NCBI GenBank assembly: GCA_016758965.1
Contig: JAEPRB010000018.1
Span: forward strand, 186,001 to 250,000
DNA: 64,000 nt
Direction: 5' to 3'
Source of the DNA: Circinella minor
Lineage: Eukaryota > Mucoromycota > Mucoromycetes > Mucorales > Lichtheimiaceae
Numbering within the stretch: the first letter of the stretch is position 1; each line of letters starts with the position of its first letter. The translations under genes and the position numbers were made by a program. Below the pieces are notes generated by a model that made no database searches, was not told the origin of the DNA, and was given only the letters and a program-made list of their open reading frames with translations. This document shows positions 23,328-35,273 of the stretch, piece by piece.

Positions 23328-25076
23328 TATCCGTGAAACTGTAAAAATATATTATATATTTTTTTTTTCTTTGTGTTCGTTTCTTTTTTTTTTAAGTGAT
23401 GTGAGCAATCAAAAACAGCTATATGTAAAATGTGGAAGAAAAAAGAAAGGAAGGGAGTATCAAGTTTCTAATTTATGAGAGTATAAAAATCGAGAATATT
23501 ACAATGTATAGGCGCGTGACGTTTTGCTTGAAAGTTTCTTTGTGTTACAAATTCTCTCAGTAATTTTTTTCATTCAAATTAATAAAAAAAATGTCAAGGG
23601 TTACTTACCCCCTATGTTACCTTTCTTTGTAACTTCTTATATATATATTTCTTACTATAAACCCAATACAATGTATTATTACTTGCATTCATTTTGATAC
23701 TCACCCGATTTTTACCACATAAAAATTATATTTGAGGGGTACTATATGCTAAATATGGATAACTGAGCATAGCTTATAGCAAAACTATCAAAAGTAAAAT
23801 TGCTAGCTAAATGGAAATTCAGAGAAGCAAGTACTATAACTTTTCAAGTAGAACCTGGGTTTATAGTGGTTACTAGAAGGTGATGCCTTGTTGCGTGGCA
23901 ACCGAGTCGAAGACTTGAAAGACTAAATTAGCGGACCTACAATGCAAGGGTGAATTGTCAAGCAGCTGAAATGGCCCGCAAAGAAAAGTACTTTTAAAAA
24001 GAGAAAAGTTACATGTAAACATAATTAATGACTGATACGTCTCACGAATTATAATAAAAAAAACAGTAAGTGCTATAAAATATAAGTAACATTGAATATG
24101 CATTCATCATGCAAGTATAAATACGTCTAACACGTCTTTAAAGAGTCGCTACATCGATAAACAATCAATGTTTATCATAAATGTGCACAACGAGTGGCTA
24201 TTATTTTCGTATAAAACCATCCTCTATAATCTTGAATAGCTAATAAAATGCGTTATTCAATTATAACAATTGAAACTCTTCTACTGTTTTTTGTTTTGAA
24301 CCATCCACACGGAATTTATCATATCTAACAGCTGAATTCTCCAACAATGCCAATACGTTGGATGTGTTCAATGTGTAGAATAAGTTTTAACAGTAGTATT
24401 TGTTACTCGGGGAAATATATTCTTGATAATACTATTAACAGCAATAGTAAATTTGTCACTAGAACAATAGTAACATTTTCATCTATATCTCATAAACGTC
24501 TCTGTATTGCATAGGCTATTTAATTTTCTTTTAAAAAAAACCATTTGTCATACTGAGTACATGCCATACTGGCTGTTAATGAGGTACCGTGAGTTATACA
24601 TGTAAAAATATAAAGTAAAAATAATAAGGTGTTATTCAATAAGTACATAATAAATTCACGTAGCTACCATAAAACAAAAACAAGATTATAGCTTTCATAT
24701 CATTCCTATAACGTTAATCACATTGTTTACAACTTACTACGGTGCTGAGAATCTTATTTTATAACAAAATGACTTCACATTCACAAACACGTTATTATAT
24801 CCTACTATATATATATATATATATTTCTTTTTTGATGTGTGTTCTATATAATATTCATTTTTTTTGGATGTGATAGATGTAAAAAAAAAAAGAGTAAAAA
24901 TAATGAGAATTAACTTTGGTGCTCTTTGAAGGAATCTTTTTTTGCCCAGCGACCAATGGAAATTGAGGTTTAGACGCGAAAAATTCAAGTTTTGGATAGC
25001 GGAAGAGGAAAGTCGTTTATACTACCATACTGCTCGGCCAGATAGAACACCTCCTCTTTTCCTACACACCGACACA
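23328..25076. other. Divergent intergenic region, DCP1 to RPL23
   Basis: About 1.75 kb between divergent genes. It is AT-rich, with T/A tracts near 23340-23400, an (AT) run at about 24807-24825 and short pyrimidine-rich DNA before RPL23. A minus-strand frame at 23873-24103 has a protein-like end (QLLDNSPLHCRSANLVFQVF) but no supporting context. Confidence 0.45.
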
Positions 25077-25929
25077 ATGCCCAAAGGTATGGTGCCCGAT
25101 TAAATAATATATATATCTGAACGCGTCGTCGAACGATTACAACAACCAAAACAACATGAACGGATGGATCGATTAGATACATAGATGGATGGATGGATTA
25201 AAGACACGCGTGACGAATATATATATATATATTACAACGAAAAAAATAATATTAGCGATGGAAAATTATGACGAAACAATTCGATTAATTATTATTATTA
25301 TTATTTTTCACTTCATTATTAACAGTTAGCATTTCCGGCACAAAGTACCGCATGACCCTCGGTTTGCCCGTTGGCGCCGTCATGAACTGCGCTGATAACT
25401 CTGGCGCCAAGAACTTGTACGTTATTGCTGTCCGTAACATCAAGGGTCGTTTGAACCGTTTGCCCGCTGCCGGTGCTGGTGACATGGTTGTCGCTACCGT
25501 CAAGAAGGGTAAACCTGAATTGAGAAAGAAGGGTAAATATTATTATTATTTTTAGCTATGAATTTTAGGTTAAATAACAAGTAATAAAAAATAATTATTT
25601 ATTTATTTAATTAATTGAATTATTTACTACTATTATAGTCATGGCTGCTGTCGTTGTCCGTCAACGCAAGGCCTGGCGCCGCAGAGACGGTGTTTTCCTT
25701 TACTTTGAAGATAACGCCGGTGTCATCGTCAACGTAAGTTTTTTTATGTATTATTATTACTTTCAGGAAATATATAAAGGTTGAATTCGTTTTATTTATA
25801 CTATATTATGTGAATATATATATATAGCCCAAGGGTGAAATGAAGGGTTCCGCCATCACTGGTCCCGTCGCTAAGGAATGTGCCGATTTGTGGCCCCGTA
25901 TTGCCTCTGCCTCTGGTACCGTCGTCTAA
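25077..25929 (+). CDS. RPL23: 60S ribosomal protein L23 (uL14)
   Basis: A universally conserved large-subunit ribosomal protein near the factor-binding and intersubunit face. Exons fit as 25077-25086 (10 bases), 25326-25532, 25639-25733 and 25828-25929, 137 residues, close to the usual length of about 137-140. Diagnostic motifs are [76 protein letters not shown] and [20 protein letters not shown]. Codon choice is visibly more C-ending than in neighbouring genes, as expected for a highly expressed gene. The very short first exon followed by a 239-bp intron is typical of fungal ribosomal-protein genes. Confidence 0.96.
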
Positions 25930-26373
25930 ATTCGTTTTTTTATTATTCATTAAAATACAAATTTTCCTCGGCCACGCACTGTATATCTTTGCTCTATGTT
26001 TTTATGTTTGACTTTTACTATGTTTGTGTCGATATATTATGATTAATGATGTTATTGAAGTGTTTAGCTCAAATGTGTGTACTATTTTTGTGAGTGAGGA
26101 ATGTATGATTTATAAAACATTTAGCCCTTTGACGGTTCATTAAAAGATAAGAACAACATATTGATACTTCTCAAAAGTCTAAATATACATTGAACCCCTT
26201 GACAACAGCCATCCACAAATTACACATCGGCAGCGGTTACCGAAAATATGCTTTTTTTATAGTGCCACCAACAAATTGTGTTTTTTTTTTCTTTTTTATC
26301 TAAAACTTTAATATCCAACCTTTGTTTTACTCTCCTCTCTCCCCTTGTACTATAATAATAATAATAATTTAAT
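25930..26373. promoter_or_regulatory. Intergenic promoter region of the ERG26-like gene
   Basis: 444 bases between two plus-strand genes. A T-rich stretch at 26270-26345 precedes the start codon, with CTCTCCTCTCTCCCC just upstream of it. No defined factor site was recognised. Confidence 0.35.
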
Positions 26374-27612
26374 ATGCCCCATTCTTATTTAGTCATTGGT
26401 GGTAATGGTTTTCTCGGACGTCATATTCAAGAACAAATCCGTTTACGTAAAGATGGTGCTACTATTTCAGTGTTTGACATGAACAAACCTGCCGATGCTG
26501 ATTCAGATGTTACTTATTATACTGGTGACCTTCGTAAATTTGAGGACGTGTATAATGCTCTTGAAGGTATTACTGCCGTTATTCATTGTGCTTCTCCACC
26601 TCACGTCAACTCTGCCAACCCACCACGCGATCTTTACTTTTCCATCAATGTTGATGGTACTAAAAACATTATTCGTGCCTGTCAGGAACGTGGCGTCGAG
26701 ATTTTGGTCGTTACTAGTTCTGGCAGTGTCATCTCGACAGGTGAACCTATGGTCAATGTAGACGAATCAACTCCATACCCACCAGAAGCCATTGACGTCT
26801 ATACTGAGTCTAAGGTAATATATATATTGAGGTATAAAAAAATATATAGAGCATAAATGAAAAAAAAAAAAAAAAAAAACTTATAACCTTCTCTATCAAA
26901 AACAAATAGATTGAATGTGAAAAGGTTGTTTTGGCCGCCAATGGTGAAAAGAATATTCGAACATGCACAATTCGCCCTTCTGCTATTTTCGGTCCTGGTG
27001 ATCGACAACTTTTGCCTGGCATGATTGAAGTATGTGAAAAGGGACAACATCGTTTCCAAATTGGTGATAATAGCTCATTAATGGATTTCACGTATGTTGG
27101 TAACGTTGCTTATGCTCACGTTCTTGCTGCTGAAAAACTTGTGGATCCAGCTTCTCCTGCTGCTGGCCAAGCTTTTAATTTGACCAATGGTACCCCTGTT
27201 CCATTTTGGGATTTCGCATCCAAGGTTTGGGCTGAATATGGTTTACCCATGCCAAATGAAAAGAAGATTATTCTTTCATACAATGCTAGTATGGTCATTG
27301 CATATATTAGTGAAGGTATTTATAATATCAAAGCTATGATTTGGGATAAAAGCACATTGAAGGAAGGTATGACTCGATCAAGAATCAAGCAAGCCATGAG
27401 TTCTCGTTATTTCAACATTACCAAGGCAAAGACATTGCTTGGTTATGAGCCACAAGTTGGCTTGGAAGAGGGCATCAAGTTGGGCATTGACGTAAGTTTT
27501 TGATTTTAAAGATGTATATTATACATATATATAGTCTACTTTTTACTAAATTCATCAATTTAATACACTCTCATATAATATACAGGCATACAAGAAGGCA
27601 AACAACAAATAA
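26374..27612 (+). CDS. ERG26: Sterol-4-alpha-carboxylate 3-dehydrogenase-like short-chain dehydrogenase
   Basis: An NAD(P)-dependent extended SDR of the 3-beta-HSD family; Erg26 oxidatively decarboxylates C4 during ergosterol synthesis at the ER. Exons fit as 26374-26814, 26910-27491 and 27586-27612 (349 residues, the usual Erg26 length). A Rossmann GGNGFLG motif lies at about residues 9-15, and the catalytic YTESK (YxxxK) at about 143-147 immediately precedes intron 1. IRPSAIFGPGD, MDFTYVGNVAYAHVLA and the AFNLTNGTPVPFWDF block are 3-beta-HSD/Erg26 signatures. The C-terminus ALLGYEP-type motif appears as TLLGYEPQVGLEEG. The third exon adds only AYKKANNK. Another sterol or steroid dehydrogenase of the same family is possible. 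Confidence 0.85.
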
Positions 27613-27769
27613 TTTAATTTTGTTTTTTTAACAATATGTAAACATATACATTTATAATAGTAGTAATATCCAAATTATATTATTTCTTTTTTTATTATTT
27701 CTTTTCTTTCTCTTCTTTTTTTGATACTTTCATATACACACAAACACACATAACGTCTTTTTTTTATAT

Positions 27770-29415
27770 CTAAAAGTTCCAAGCGTTCATATTATCTTGT
27801 TCCTTCGTTTCTACTTCTTCTTGGATTTGCATTTGGACGTATGCTAATTTATCTACCAAAGTCTTCAATGCCATAGTAACCACTTCTTCTGGTGCTAATG
27901 ATCCAACAGTCTGATATACATATATATAATTTTAATATATTTAAAAACAACTTCCCTCTGCATCTTTATCCATTTGGATCCCTCCTAAAAAATAGTATTA
28001 CCTCTGCTTCAAAATAAAACTTGTCAGGCTTTGCGTTATAATCGAATGCTAATTGGTAGAAAAAAAATCCATCAGTTATATTTCATAATGATATCTGAAA
28101 TAGCGTCCAATGATAATACGTACGAGCATCTTTTGCTGGTGCAGGTTCATATTGTGCGTTTTTTGATGGTGGCCTACATACATGTCGTTTGTTACCGTTA
28201 TTACTTGCTATTGCTATTTTAAATCAAAATCACCCTTCGCCCTGACTCTACTTCTTGATTCTATCTCATTAAATCAAGATTCCTCTACGATACTTTACCA
28301 TTCACTTTCATCTTCTTCAAACCAATATTGGGTATGTCGCAGTTTATTATGTGGGTCATATTCGAATGCAACACCACTTACAGGGCTCCACTTTGCATGT
28401 TCTTTTGCAACACCCTATATAAATAACAATACCACATTTAATTGACGATCCCTTTATGATATATATAAGCCAATATTTTCCTTCATTACTTACCTTTTTA
28501 GCAATACATTTAAGCTTTAACTCATGACCTTTTCGAAGTTTGACAAGCATTACACCCGCGTCATTTTTGTCTATATATTTTTTACATATTTCAGAATAAA
28601 TTAAGAAAACATTTCTTCTGTAATTAATTCCTTTTTTTATAATGTATGATATGTTCTTTTTTACCTTGTAATACAGGAGCAAATGTTAGATTTGATGATA
28701 TTAAATCTCGACTAGTAACAGTTTTGGTTCGGTCATCCGTACATTTTACATGCATAGTCAATTCAACTGAACATTCTGGACAGTATTGTGAACATGTACA
28801 GTCCTAAATTAATATATACATATGTAAGTATATATACATTGTTGTACGCGATAATATGGTCTTTATAATAATTTAAAATTGTCGTTGTGGCTCACTCTGG
28901 TGTATCGTAATTTTTCGACGTCTCGACTATCAATTGGAACCATACCGAGTCGATGTGCAATAAATTCGTCAGCGAGTACTGTTGAGTTCGTTTCGATTTC
29001 AACCATATCAATTGCTTTTTTTTTAAAAAAAATAAAATAAAAACGAAAGGATTCAAAACTTGGTTAAAACAATTGAAATAACTATTTATCAACAACAAAA
29101 ACATACTTTGTAATATACTCACCTACTGTTGGTACTTCGGCAATCATGACACGACGTAAAGCATTAGCAACACTATCATAAATAAATGAAAAATAGAATT
29201 TATTAATTGGTTGGAAAGGATCAGGACGTGCAATAGTAAAAAGAACGTAATCGGTGAGTTGCGCGAACTAAAAAAAAAAAAAGACATTTTTAGCTATAAA
29301 ATAACAAATACCTTAAATCTGTATCGCTTAAAACGAAATCAATATGATCCTTTGTTAAACTTCGAATGCTAATACTTGGACCACCCAAAGTACCATATGA
29401 ACCTCCAATATCCAT
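27770..29415 (-). CDS. RPB3: DNA-directed RNA polymerase II subunit RPB3
   Basis: RPB3 pairs with RPB11 as the alpha-like assembly platform of RNA polymerase II. Nine exons in coding order: 29415-29312, 29172-29123, 29014-28896, 28803-28665, 28570-28494, 28414-28299, 28173-28124, 28048-28002 and 27910-27770 (280 residues). Motifs seen: [40 protein letters not shown], the zinc-binding loop [56 protein letters not shown] and the C-terminal [11 protein letters not shown] helix. All eight introns hold frame. Its 3' end converges with the ERG26-like gene, with 157 bases between stops. Confidence 0.94.
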
Positions 29416-29744
29416 GTTGATGTATAATGTGTAACGAAAAAAAAAAAAAGAAAGAAAGAAAAGAGTATTGGAGGATTATAGGGAACAAAGCGCAAGTAGC
29501 AACAATTATAAACGGACTATGAAAATTCGTTTTCCAAGCCCAAAAAACCAATTCTTTTCTTTTTGACACATATGAAAGCAAGCTCTGCTAAGTGTATTAT
29601 TTTTACTTCCACACAAATTACAAACACATATAAATGCCTTTTTATAATAATAAAAATAACATGTAATAATAAAAATCCGGGCAGTAAATAAAAATCGGTT
29701 ATCATAATTGTAGTAACCATATATGTATAAAGTATATAATATAT
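29416..29744. other. Intergenic region between co-oriented RPB3 and U2B''-like genes
   Basis: 329 bases separate the U2B''-like stop from the RPB3 start on the minus strand. It contains A/T runs (29438-29450) and no gene. It must hold the RPB3 promoter and the upstream gene's 3' UTR. Confidence 0.4.
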
Positions 29745-30445
29745 TTATTCATCATCTTCGTCATCATCCTCACTTTCACTAGGTTCTCTCCGTACCATCT
29801 TTGATGGTCGACCATCTTCATCTTCTCCTGCTGGTTCACGTTTCATCACTTTGTTTGAACCACTTGATGCTTTCTTATTACTATCCAATGATTGCATTCG
29901 ATATGTTCCATCCAACTTGGCTACTGCATACGATTTAGTTTTAGCATAATCGATTTTCTAATATATCCACATGGTGAGTTAATATTACATTTACATTATA
30001 TTCAATATTTTTTTTTAGAAAAAAATCTCTTCATTTATATAATAAATGTGATTTTCTGTAGCGTATACACATTACCAATGGTCTGTCATAAAAAGCGAAT
30101 CCATCGAGCCCGCGTTTTGCTGCTGTTGCTGATACTACATCTTCATATACAATAAAGGCTTGTTCACGCATTTCATTAGCTTTTTTGGTAACAATCTCCA
30201 AAATCATACCATATGTTACGAATAAATGGTAAAGTGATGCTCGAAGCTCTATTTTTTGTAAATAAATTGTTGTTGATCGTGTTAAAAAAATATACCGTTC
30301 AGTTTTATTTTATTTTTATTTTTCTTTGGATGTCAAAAGATCTGTTTTTCTTTTTCTTTTCATTGCTTCATCGCTTGCCTTCCATGTTAATTTTATCTGG
30401 TAAGTTTTGTAAATATAATGTTTGACTTGGTTCTGTATCACTCAT
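29745..30445 (-). CDS. MSL1: U2 small nuclear ribonucleoprotein B''-like, single RRM
   Basis: An RNA-binding spliceosome subunit of the U1A/U2B'' family. Exons in coding order: 30445-30379, 30248-30076 and 29957-29745 (150 residues). The RRM shows RNP2 TLYLQNLPDKI, ELRASLYHLFVTYGMILEIV, RNP1 EMREQAFIVYEDV, GFAFYDRPLKIDYAKTKS and AKLDGTYR, the order seen in U1A and U2B''. A single RRM and a short acidic C-terminus (SESEDDDEDDE) favour U2B'' over the two-RRM U1A. The first intron appears to use a GC donor (AAG|GCAAGC), the only donor that joins exon 1 to the RRM in frame. A U1A identity cannot be excluded. Confidence 0.85.
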
Positions 30446-31973
30446 TTTTGTATTATATGATTAAAAAAAGGTGTGTATAGTAGATTGTATTAAGTGAGAA
30501 ATAAAAGGCGAGTCTCTTTGTCAGTTTAAGTTACAGAGCCCGCAAACTATGATCGATTTTGTGACTTTGGCGGGCACAATTTTTAACATAATGCACCATC
30601 AAGTTCGAGAGATCAGTAGTGTTAATAACAATATTATAAGAAGCCTAAAAAACTGTATATTAATTGGTATTTCAGTAAAAATATTTTAATCATAAAATTC
30701 GTTGTTAAGATCCATACGATGGTAAGCCCTTGGTACCCAGGCAAAAGAAAACGACTTTTATTCATTGCTGAAGACCTTCAATCAATAAATAGAGTATTAT
30801 CAATCCCTACTTTGGGCTATTTTTATTAGTACGGCTAATGGTACTTATGCAGTCATGTAAAATAAGGATTACATAATATGTATATCTATTCAAATGTAAA
30901 TTAAAAGGGGTTATAAGGCGGTTTCAATGTTATAAGATACGTCGTAGTAATAATATTTTGCAAATTTGTGTCATTGTACTAGATATATATATGTCAGTTA
31001 TTGCTCGAATAAGCACATCTGGTAGTAATGCATGTATCTATCTCCCTTATATTTTCACTATCTTATTTAATAATGATTATATATATATCTCACTACGTAC
31101 TTTAAATAAATTTATCAATTGAAGTCACCCAAACTAGAGTATGAGTATATATATCTACTCGCTTTATTATCATTTGTAACTTAGCAATAAATAAGATATT
31201 ATTAGTAGTCATAAAAATCTTCGAGTTACATAGCTGTATACAGTTACCGTGATAACAAAAGTTCAAAATAAAAAAGGACACTGTTTAAGATATAAGAACA
31301 TGGTCTATTATATGTAATATTTAGCAACATTTGATACAAGAACACGGCTCACGAGAACGGGAAATTTTGATTTTGTAAATTCCGTAGAAAAGAAGCTATA
31401 TAATTAGTATAGGAGAGAAATTAGTATCATCATTAGCCTTTTCTATTTATGGTATCTATATGTTTATTATAACTTTGCAGTTTTCTTTTATTGATATCTA
31501 GAATTCATTTTGATTATGTTCTTTTCGTGTAACTATGTAATAAGTTGTTAATTCTTTTTTAAAAAAATTCCCGGGATTGTGTATTTCTATGAACTATCCT
31601 TAATATTACCAGTGTTCCATTTTTTCCTTGACAAGTAAAAACTCCTATACAGCGAAAAAAACCCATACATAATCACCGGTGATTGAATAGATAATTAATT
31701 AAATAAATGACAGCTCAATTGATATCTTATATATGTGTTCCATCTATATGTCCAATAGCAATGTAACGTAGGCCGCGGATCATAATATATTTTGTACAAC
31801 AGCGTACATTGTTACTGGTAAGAAAAAAGTTGTCTATATAAACCCACACATTGCAAAACATCAATTTTGAATTATCTTCATATCATCTCAAATCAAAAGG
31901 CTGCGCTTTCATCCTTTCACAACTCCCCGCTCCTTTCCTTTTATTATTGTTATCACTTAACACTGACACAAAA
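30446..31973. other. Divergent intergenic region upstream of GH12 gene
   Basis: About 1.5 kb of AT-rich DNA with no supported gene between the U2B''-like and GH12 genes. A likely TATA element for the GH12 gene is annotated separately. Confidence 0.45.
31835..31841 (+). promoter_or_regulatory. Putative TATA box of the GH12 gene
   Basis: TATATAA lies 133 bases before the ATG at 31974, followed by a C/A-rich stretch suited to transcription initiation. A good TATA box fits an inducible secreted-enzyme gene. Confidence 0.4.
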
Positions 31974-32833
31974 ATGAAGTGGGCACCGATTACTTCTACA
32001 TTACTTCTTGTATCAACCGCAACATTTGCATTACCAACAACCAAGCGTGCAACCGAACTTTGTGGACAATGGGATACTGAAGAAATTGGCGATTATATTG
32101 TTTATAACAATGCATGGAACCAAGACAAAGGTACAGGTTCTCAGTGCACACAAATTAAAGGATTAAATAATAACGAACTTGCATGGAGTTCCGCCTGGAG
32201 TTGGGATGGTACTAAATATGATGTCAAAACGTATCCAAATGCCAAGTATAAGCCATTGGCAGCCAAACCCAAACAACTCTCAAGTATTTCAAGCATTCCA
32301 TTCAAATGGAATTGGTCCTACAAGGGTGATAATCTGATTACAGATGTGGCCTTTGACCTCTGGACAGCCCCATCAGCGGATAGTGACCTGGAATTTGAGA
32401 TCATGATTTGGCTTGCAGCTATCGGTGGTGCGGGACCATTAGGAAACCAAGTTGGTACATTTGAATATGGTGGTACCAATTGGAAATTGTATGAAGGTAG
32501 CAATGGATCACAAAAAGTATATAGTTTTATTGCTGGAAATACTATTGAAAAACTCTCAAGTGATGCTTTACCATTTTTGCAACATTTGGTGAAAAGTGGA
32601 TATATTGCAGATTCACAATATTTGCGAGATATTCAGGTACGTACATATTAATAATAATTATAAATAGATAATGATTGGATTATATATAATTTAAAGAGTA
32701 TTATTAGTAGAAAAATTTCATTTAAAAATAATTTTCTCATCCAAATTATATATATATATAGGCTGGTACTGAACCATTTATTGGAAGCAATGCAGTATTT
32801 GAAACTACTGCTTATACTGTAACAGTGAAATAA
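31974..32833 (+). CDS. Secreted GH12 endoglucanase / xyloglucanase
   Basis: A glycoside hydrolase family 12 enzyme cutting beta-1,4-glucan or xyloglucan outside the cell. Exons are 31974-32636 and 32762-32833 (244 residues). The first about 20 residues (MKWAPITSTLLLVSTATFA) are a signal peptide, followed by a KR site. The beta-jelly-roll markers are ELCGQWD, YIVYNNAWNQD, LAWSSAWSWDG and FDLWTAPSAD. The nucleophile Glu is in LEFEIMIWL and the acid/base Glu in AGTEPFIG, which begins exon 2; both family catalytic positions are present. An in-frame upstream extension exists but lacks an ATG, and the signal peptide fixes the start at 31974. Specificity between cellulose and xyloglucan cannot be told from sequence. 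Confidence 0.93.
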
Positions 32834-33732
32834 ATCAATAGATTTACTTTTACTTATTTCGTTTTTTTTTAAACATATGTACACTTCGTTTCACTTTTGT
32901 AATAAAGCTGTGCTGATAAGTTTAAATGACAACAAAGAATATATTTATTACATTTCTCAAAATAATAATAGTCATGACGGATATTTTACGTATTACATGC
33001 GTAGCAAGATTGCTAATATAAAATTGCGCGAATCCGATGGGTTTTATATGTAATTGCACCTTTTTCTTTTTTTTTCATGTAAAACTACCTATGATAACGT
33101 CATTAATATGTATCTTTGTATGAAACTGTTTTGTTCATAATTTATACTTTCTTTTTTTAAAAAAATGCACAGTAGATCAATCTTCTAGTGACATATGGGT
33201 GGGAAATCGAAAAATAAAAACGAATTACTTTTGAGGTTTATAGCGTTTGACATTACGTGAGAAATAATTATAATCATACATTTTTGCCGAAATTGTTTAG
33301 TAGTTTTATATACGTAGTAGTACAGCGTTGAATTGTGTGTATCAAAAAAGTATACTCACTATTTAATAACAAACAATCATTGGTCATAATAAAAGATGCA
33401 TCTAATCATTACTACTTTGTCACAATTTATTTTAAAAAATATATTGATGAAATGATCACTACAAAGATACTTCTTATATTTATATATACATACAATTTTT
33501 TATTATTCTGCCATATCGTTTGAAAAAGAACTTTACTGTATAGGTTCTTGAAAACAAAAAAATAACAAGATATAAAGATAAATGTGTGAGGGAGAGAAAA
33601 AGGTCGAAGAAAGTAAAATTATAATAGTAACGTTCGAAATATAAAAGAAAAAGGATAGAATGGAATGGAATAATAATAATACTAATAATTATAAATATTT
33701 TTTCCTAGTTGATTCAACTCTCTAAAAATTAT
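32834..33732. other. Convergent intergenic region
   Basis: About 900 bases between the GH12 stop and the carrier stop. AT-rich, with no gene supported. Confidence 0.5.
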
Positions 33733-35273
33733 TTAAGCTTTGCCAGCAATCTTGGCTTTACGAGCACCAGTAAGCACAAGAGCCCAAACAGCCCAATCGA
33801 AAAGCATTTCCTTTGCCATGAAAAGGAAAGCAGCAGTCAAGATACTTTGAGTAATCTTGGAGCTGATACCCTTGTATAAACCACCAACACCTTCGCTGGC
33901 AATGATTTTCTTGAATCCATCCCAGATAGAAGTATATCTATCTTCACTGTTTTGGCTTACTTGCATACGGGACTTGATAACACTAAATAATTTATATATA
34001 TAATGGTATAAATGAGTTTTACATATATTGATGAATGACAAATTTACCATACATGAATTTGCTTATCAATCTTCCTGAAACTCACATGTAAGGATAAGTG
34101 ATACCAGTAGCGCAAAGCTTACTGAAAGCACCCAACAAGAAGAAATCAAAGTTAGATAATTCCTTGGATTTGGCAATCTTGTTCTTCAATTGTTCAAAGA
34201 CAGTATATTGAATGATAGGATTAATGACAAGAACCAATGCAGCCATGACACCAGAATAAAGACCAGCAATACCCTCGTTTTTCAAGATACTGAGGAAGAC
34301 ATTCAAAGCGTTAGGCTTCTTGCCTTCGACACCCTTACGGACAGTAAGACGGGTCTAATTTGAGATCAAATAAAAATCATTAATTTATCTTATTCTTTTG
34401 ATTCTTAACTCCTATTTTTGTTTTCTCCTTCCTCTTTTTCATTTTTCAAATAAAAAATAAACTTACGTTAACAGTCCAGATAGGATTGGTAGCAAAAACA
34501 ACAGCTGATCCAGCAAGTGCGCCAGCAAGCATGGATTCTGGAGTAGACATGGGCTTACCTTGACCCTTGGCCTTTTCGAAAATGGCTTTAACAGCTTCGT
34601 AACAGTAGTAGTAAACACCTAATGAAATGGAAAAAAAAGTATACTTATTAAACCTATTGTTCCTTTTACACTCTCACACACTACAATATCTTTCTCGTGA
34701 AAGCCAATTCTTACCGTTAGTGATAGCAATACCAAAGATACCCGAGCTCAAACCTCTATTATAGATCACGATTATATGTTAAAAATTATATATATTCAAT
34801 ATAATTTGTCGTAGTTGTGTAATAACTTACGAATATAAGCCACGGGGACCTTCCTTTGCAAGAATCTTGACAAAAGCGTCGACAGTGTTCTATAACAAAT
34901 GCATTGATAAGCTAAACGGTTCATAGATAATCTTTTTCTACGGGAACTGAAACTGTATATACACGTATACTTGAATTTAGAGCAAGTCGAACGATTCAAA
35001 TTACCTTGTAAGCATCTTTGCTGTCATCGTTCTTTTGAACTTGAAGACGACTGCTAATGGAAACCAAAGGGTAAGTCAATGCCATGGAGACAATACCACC
35101 ACCGGCACCTGTAGTCGTAATTCAAAATGATTTCATTTAAAAACATTTTGACGAAAAGAAGGAAAAAAGTTTAACTTCTTTTTTTACACGTTATATGGTA
35201 TTAATATTTAATAAAAAAAGAAAGAAAAAAGTTTCTAATTACCAGAAAGAGCATGAGCAACGTTATCAGACAT
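33733..35273 (-). CDS. PMP47: Peroxisomal adenine nucleotide carrier, PMP47/ANT1-like (SLC25 family)
   Basis: A mitochondrial-carrier-fold protein; PMP47/Ant1 imports ATP into peroxisomes for fatty-acid activation. Exons in coding order: 35273-35243, 35108-35005, 34889-34831, 34755-34715, 34618-34467, 34354-34086 and 33982-33733 (301 residues). The three carrier repeats show the PMP47-type signatures YPLVSISSRLQ, NPIWTVNTRL and YPYIVIKSRMQ, each followed by a GLYSG or GLYKG loop. The N-terminus HALSGAGGGIVSMALTYPL is also typical. The Gly-rich repeat ends and six membrane spans are preserved. A related NAD or FAD carrier is less likely given the NPIWTVNTR motif. Confidence 0.88.
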
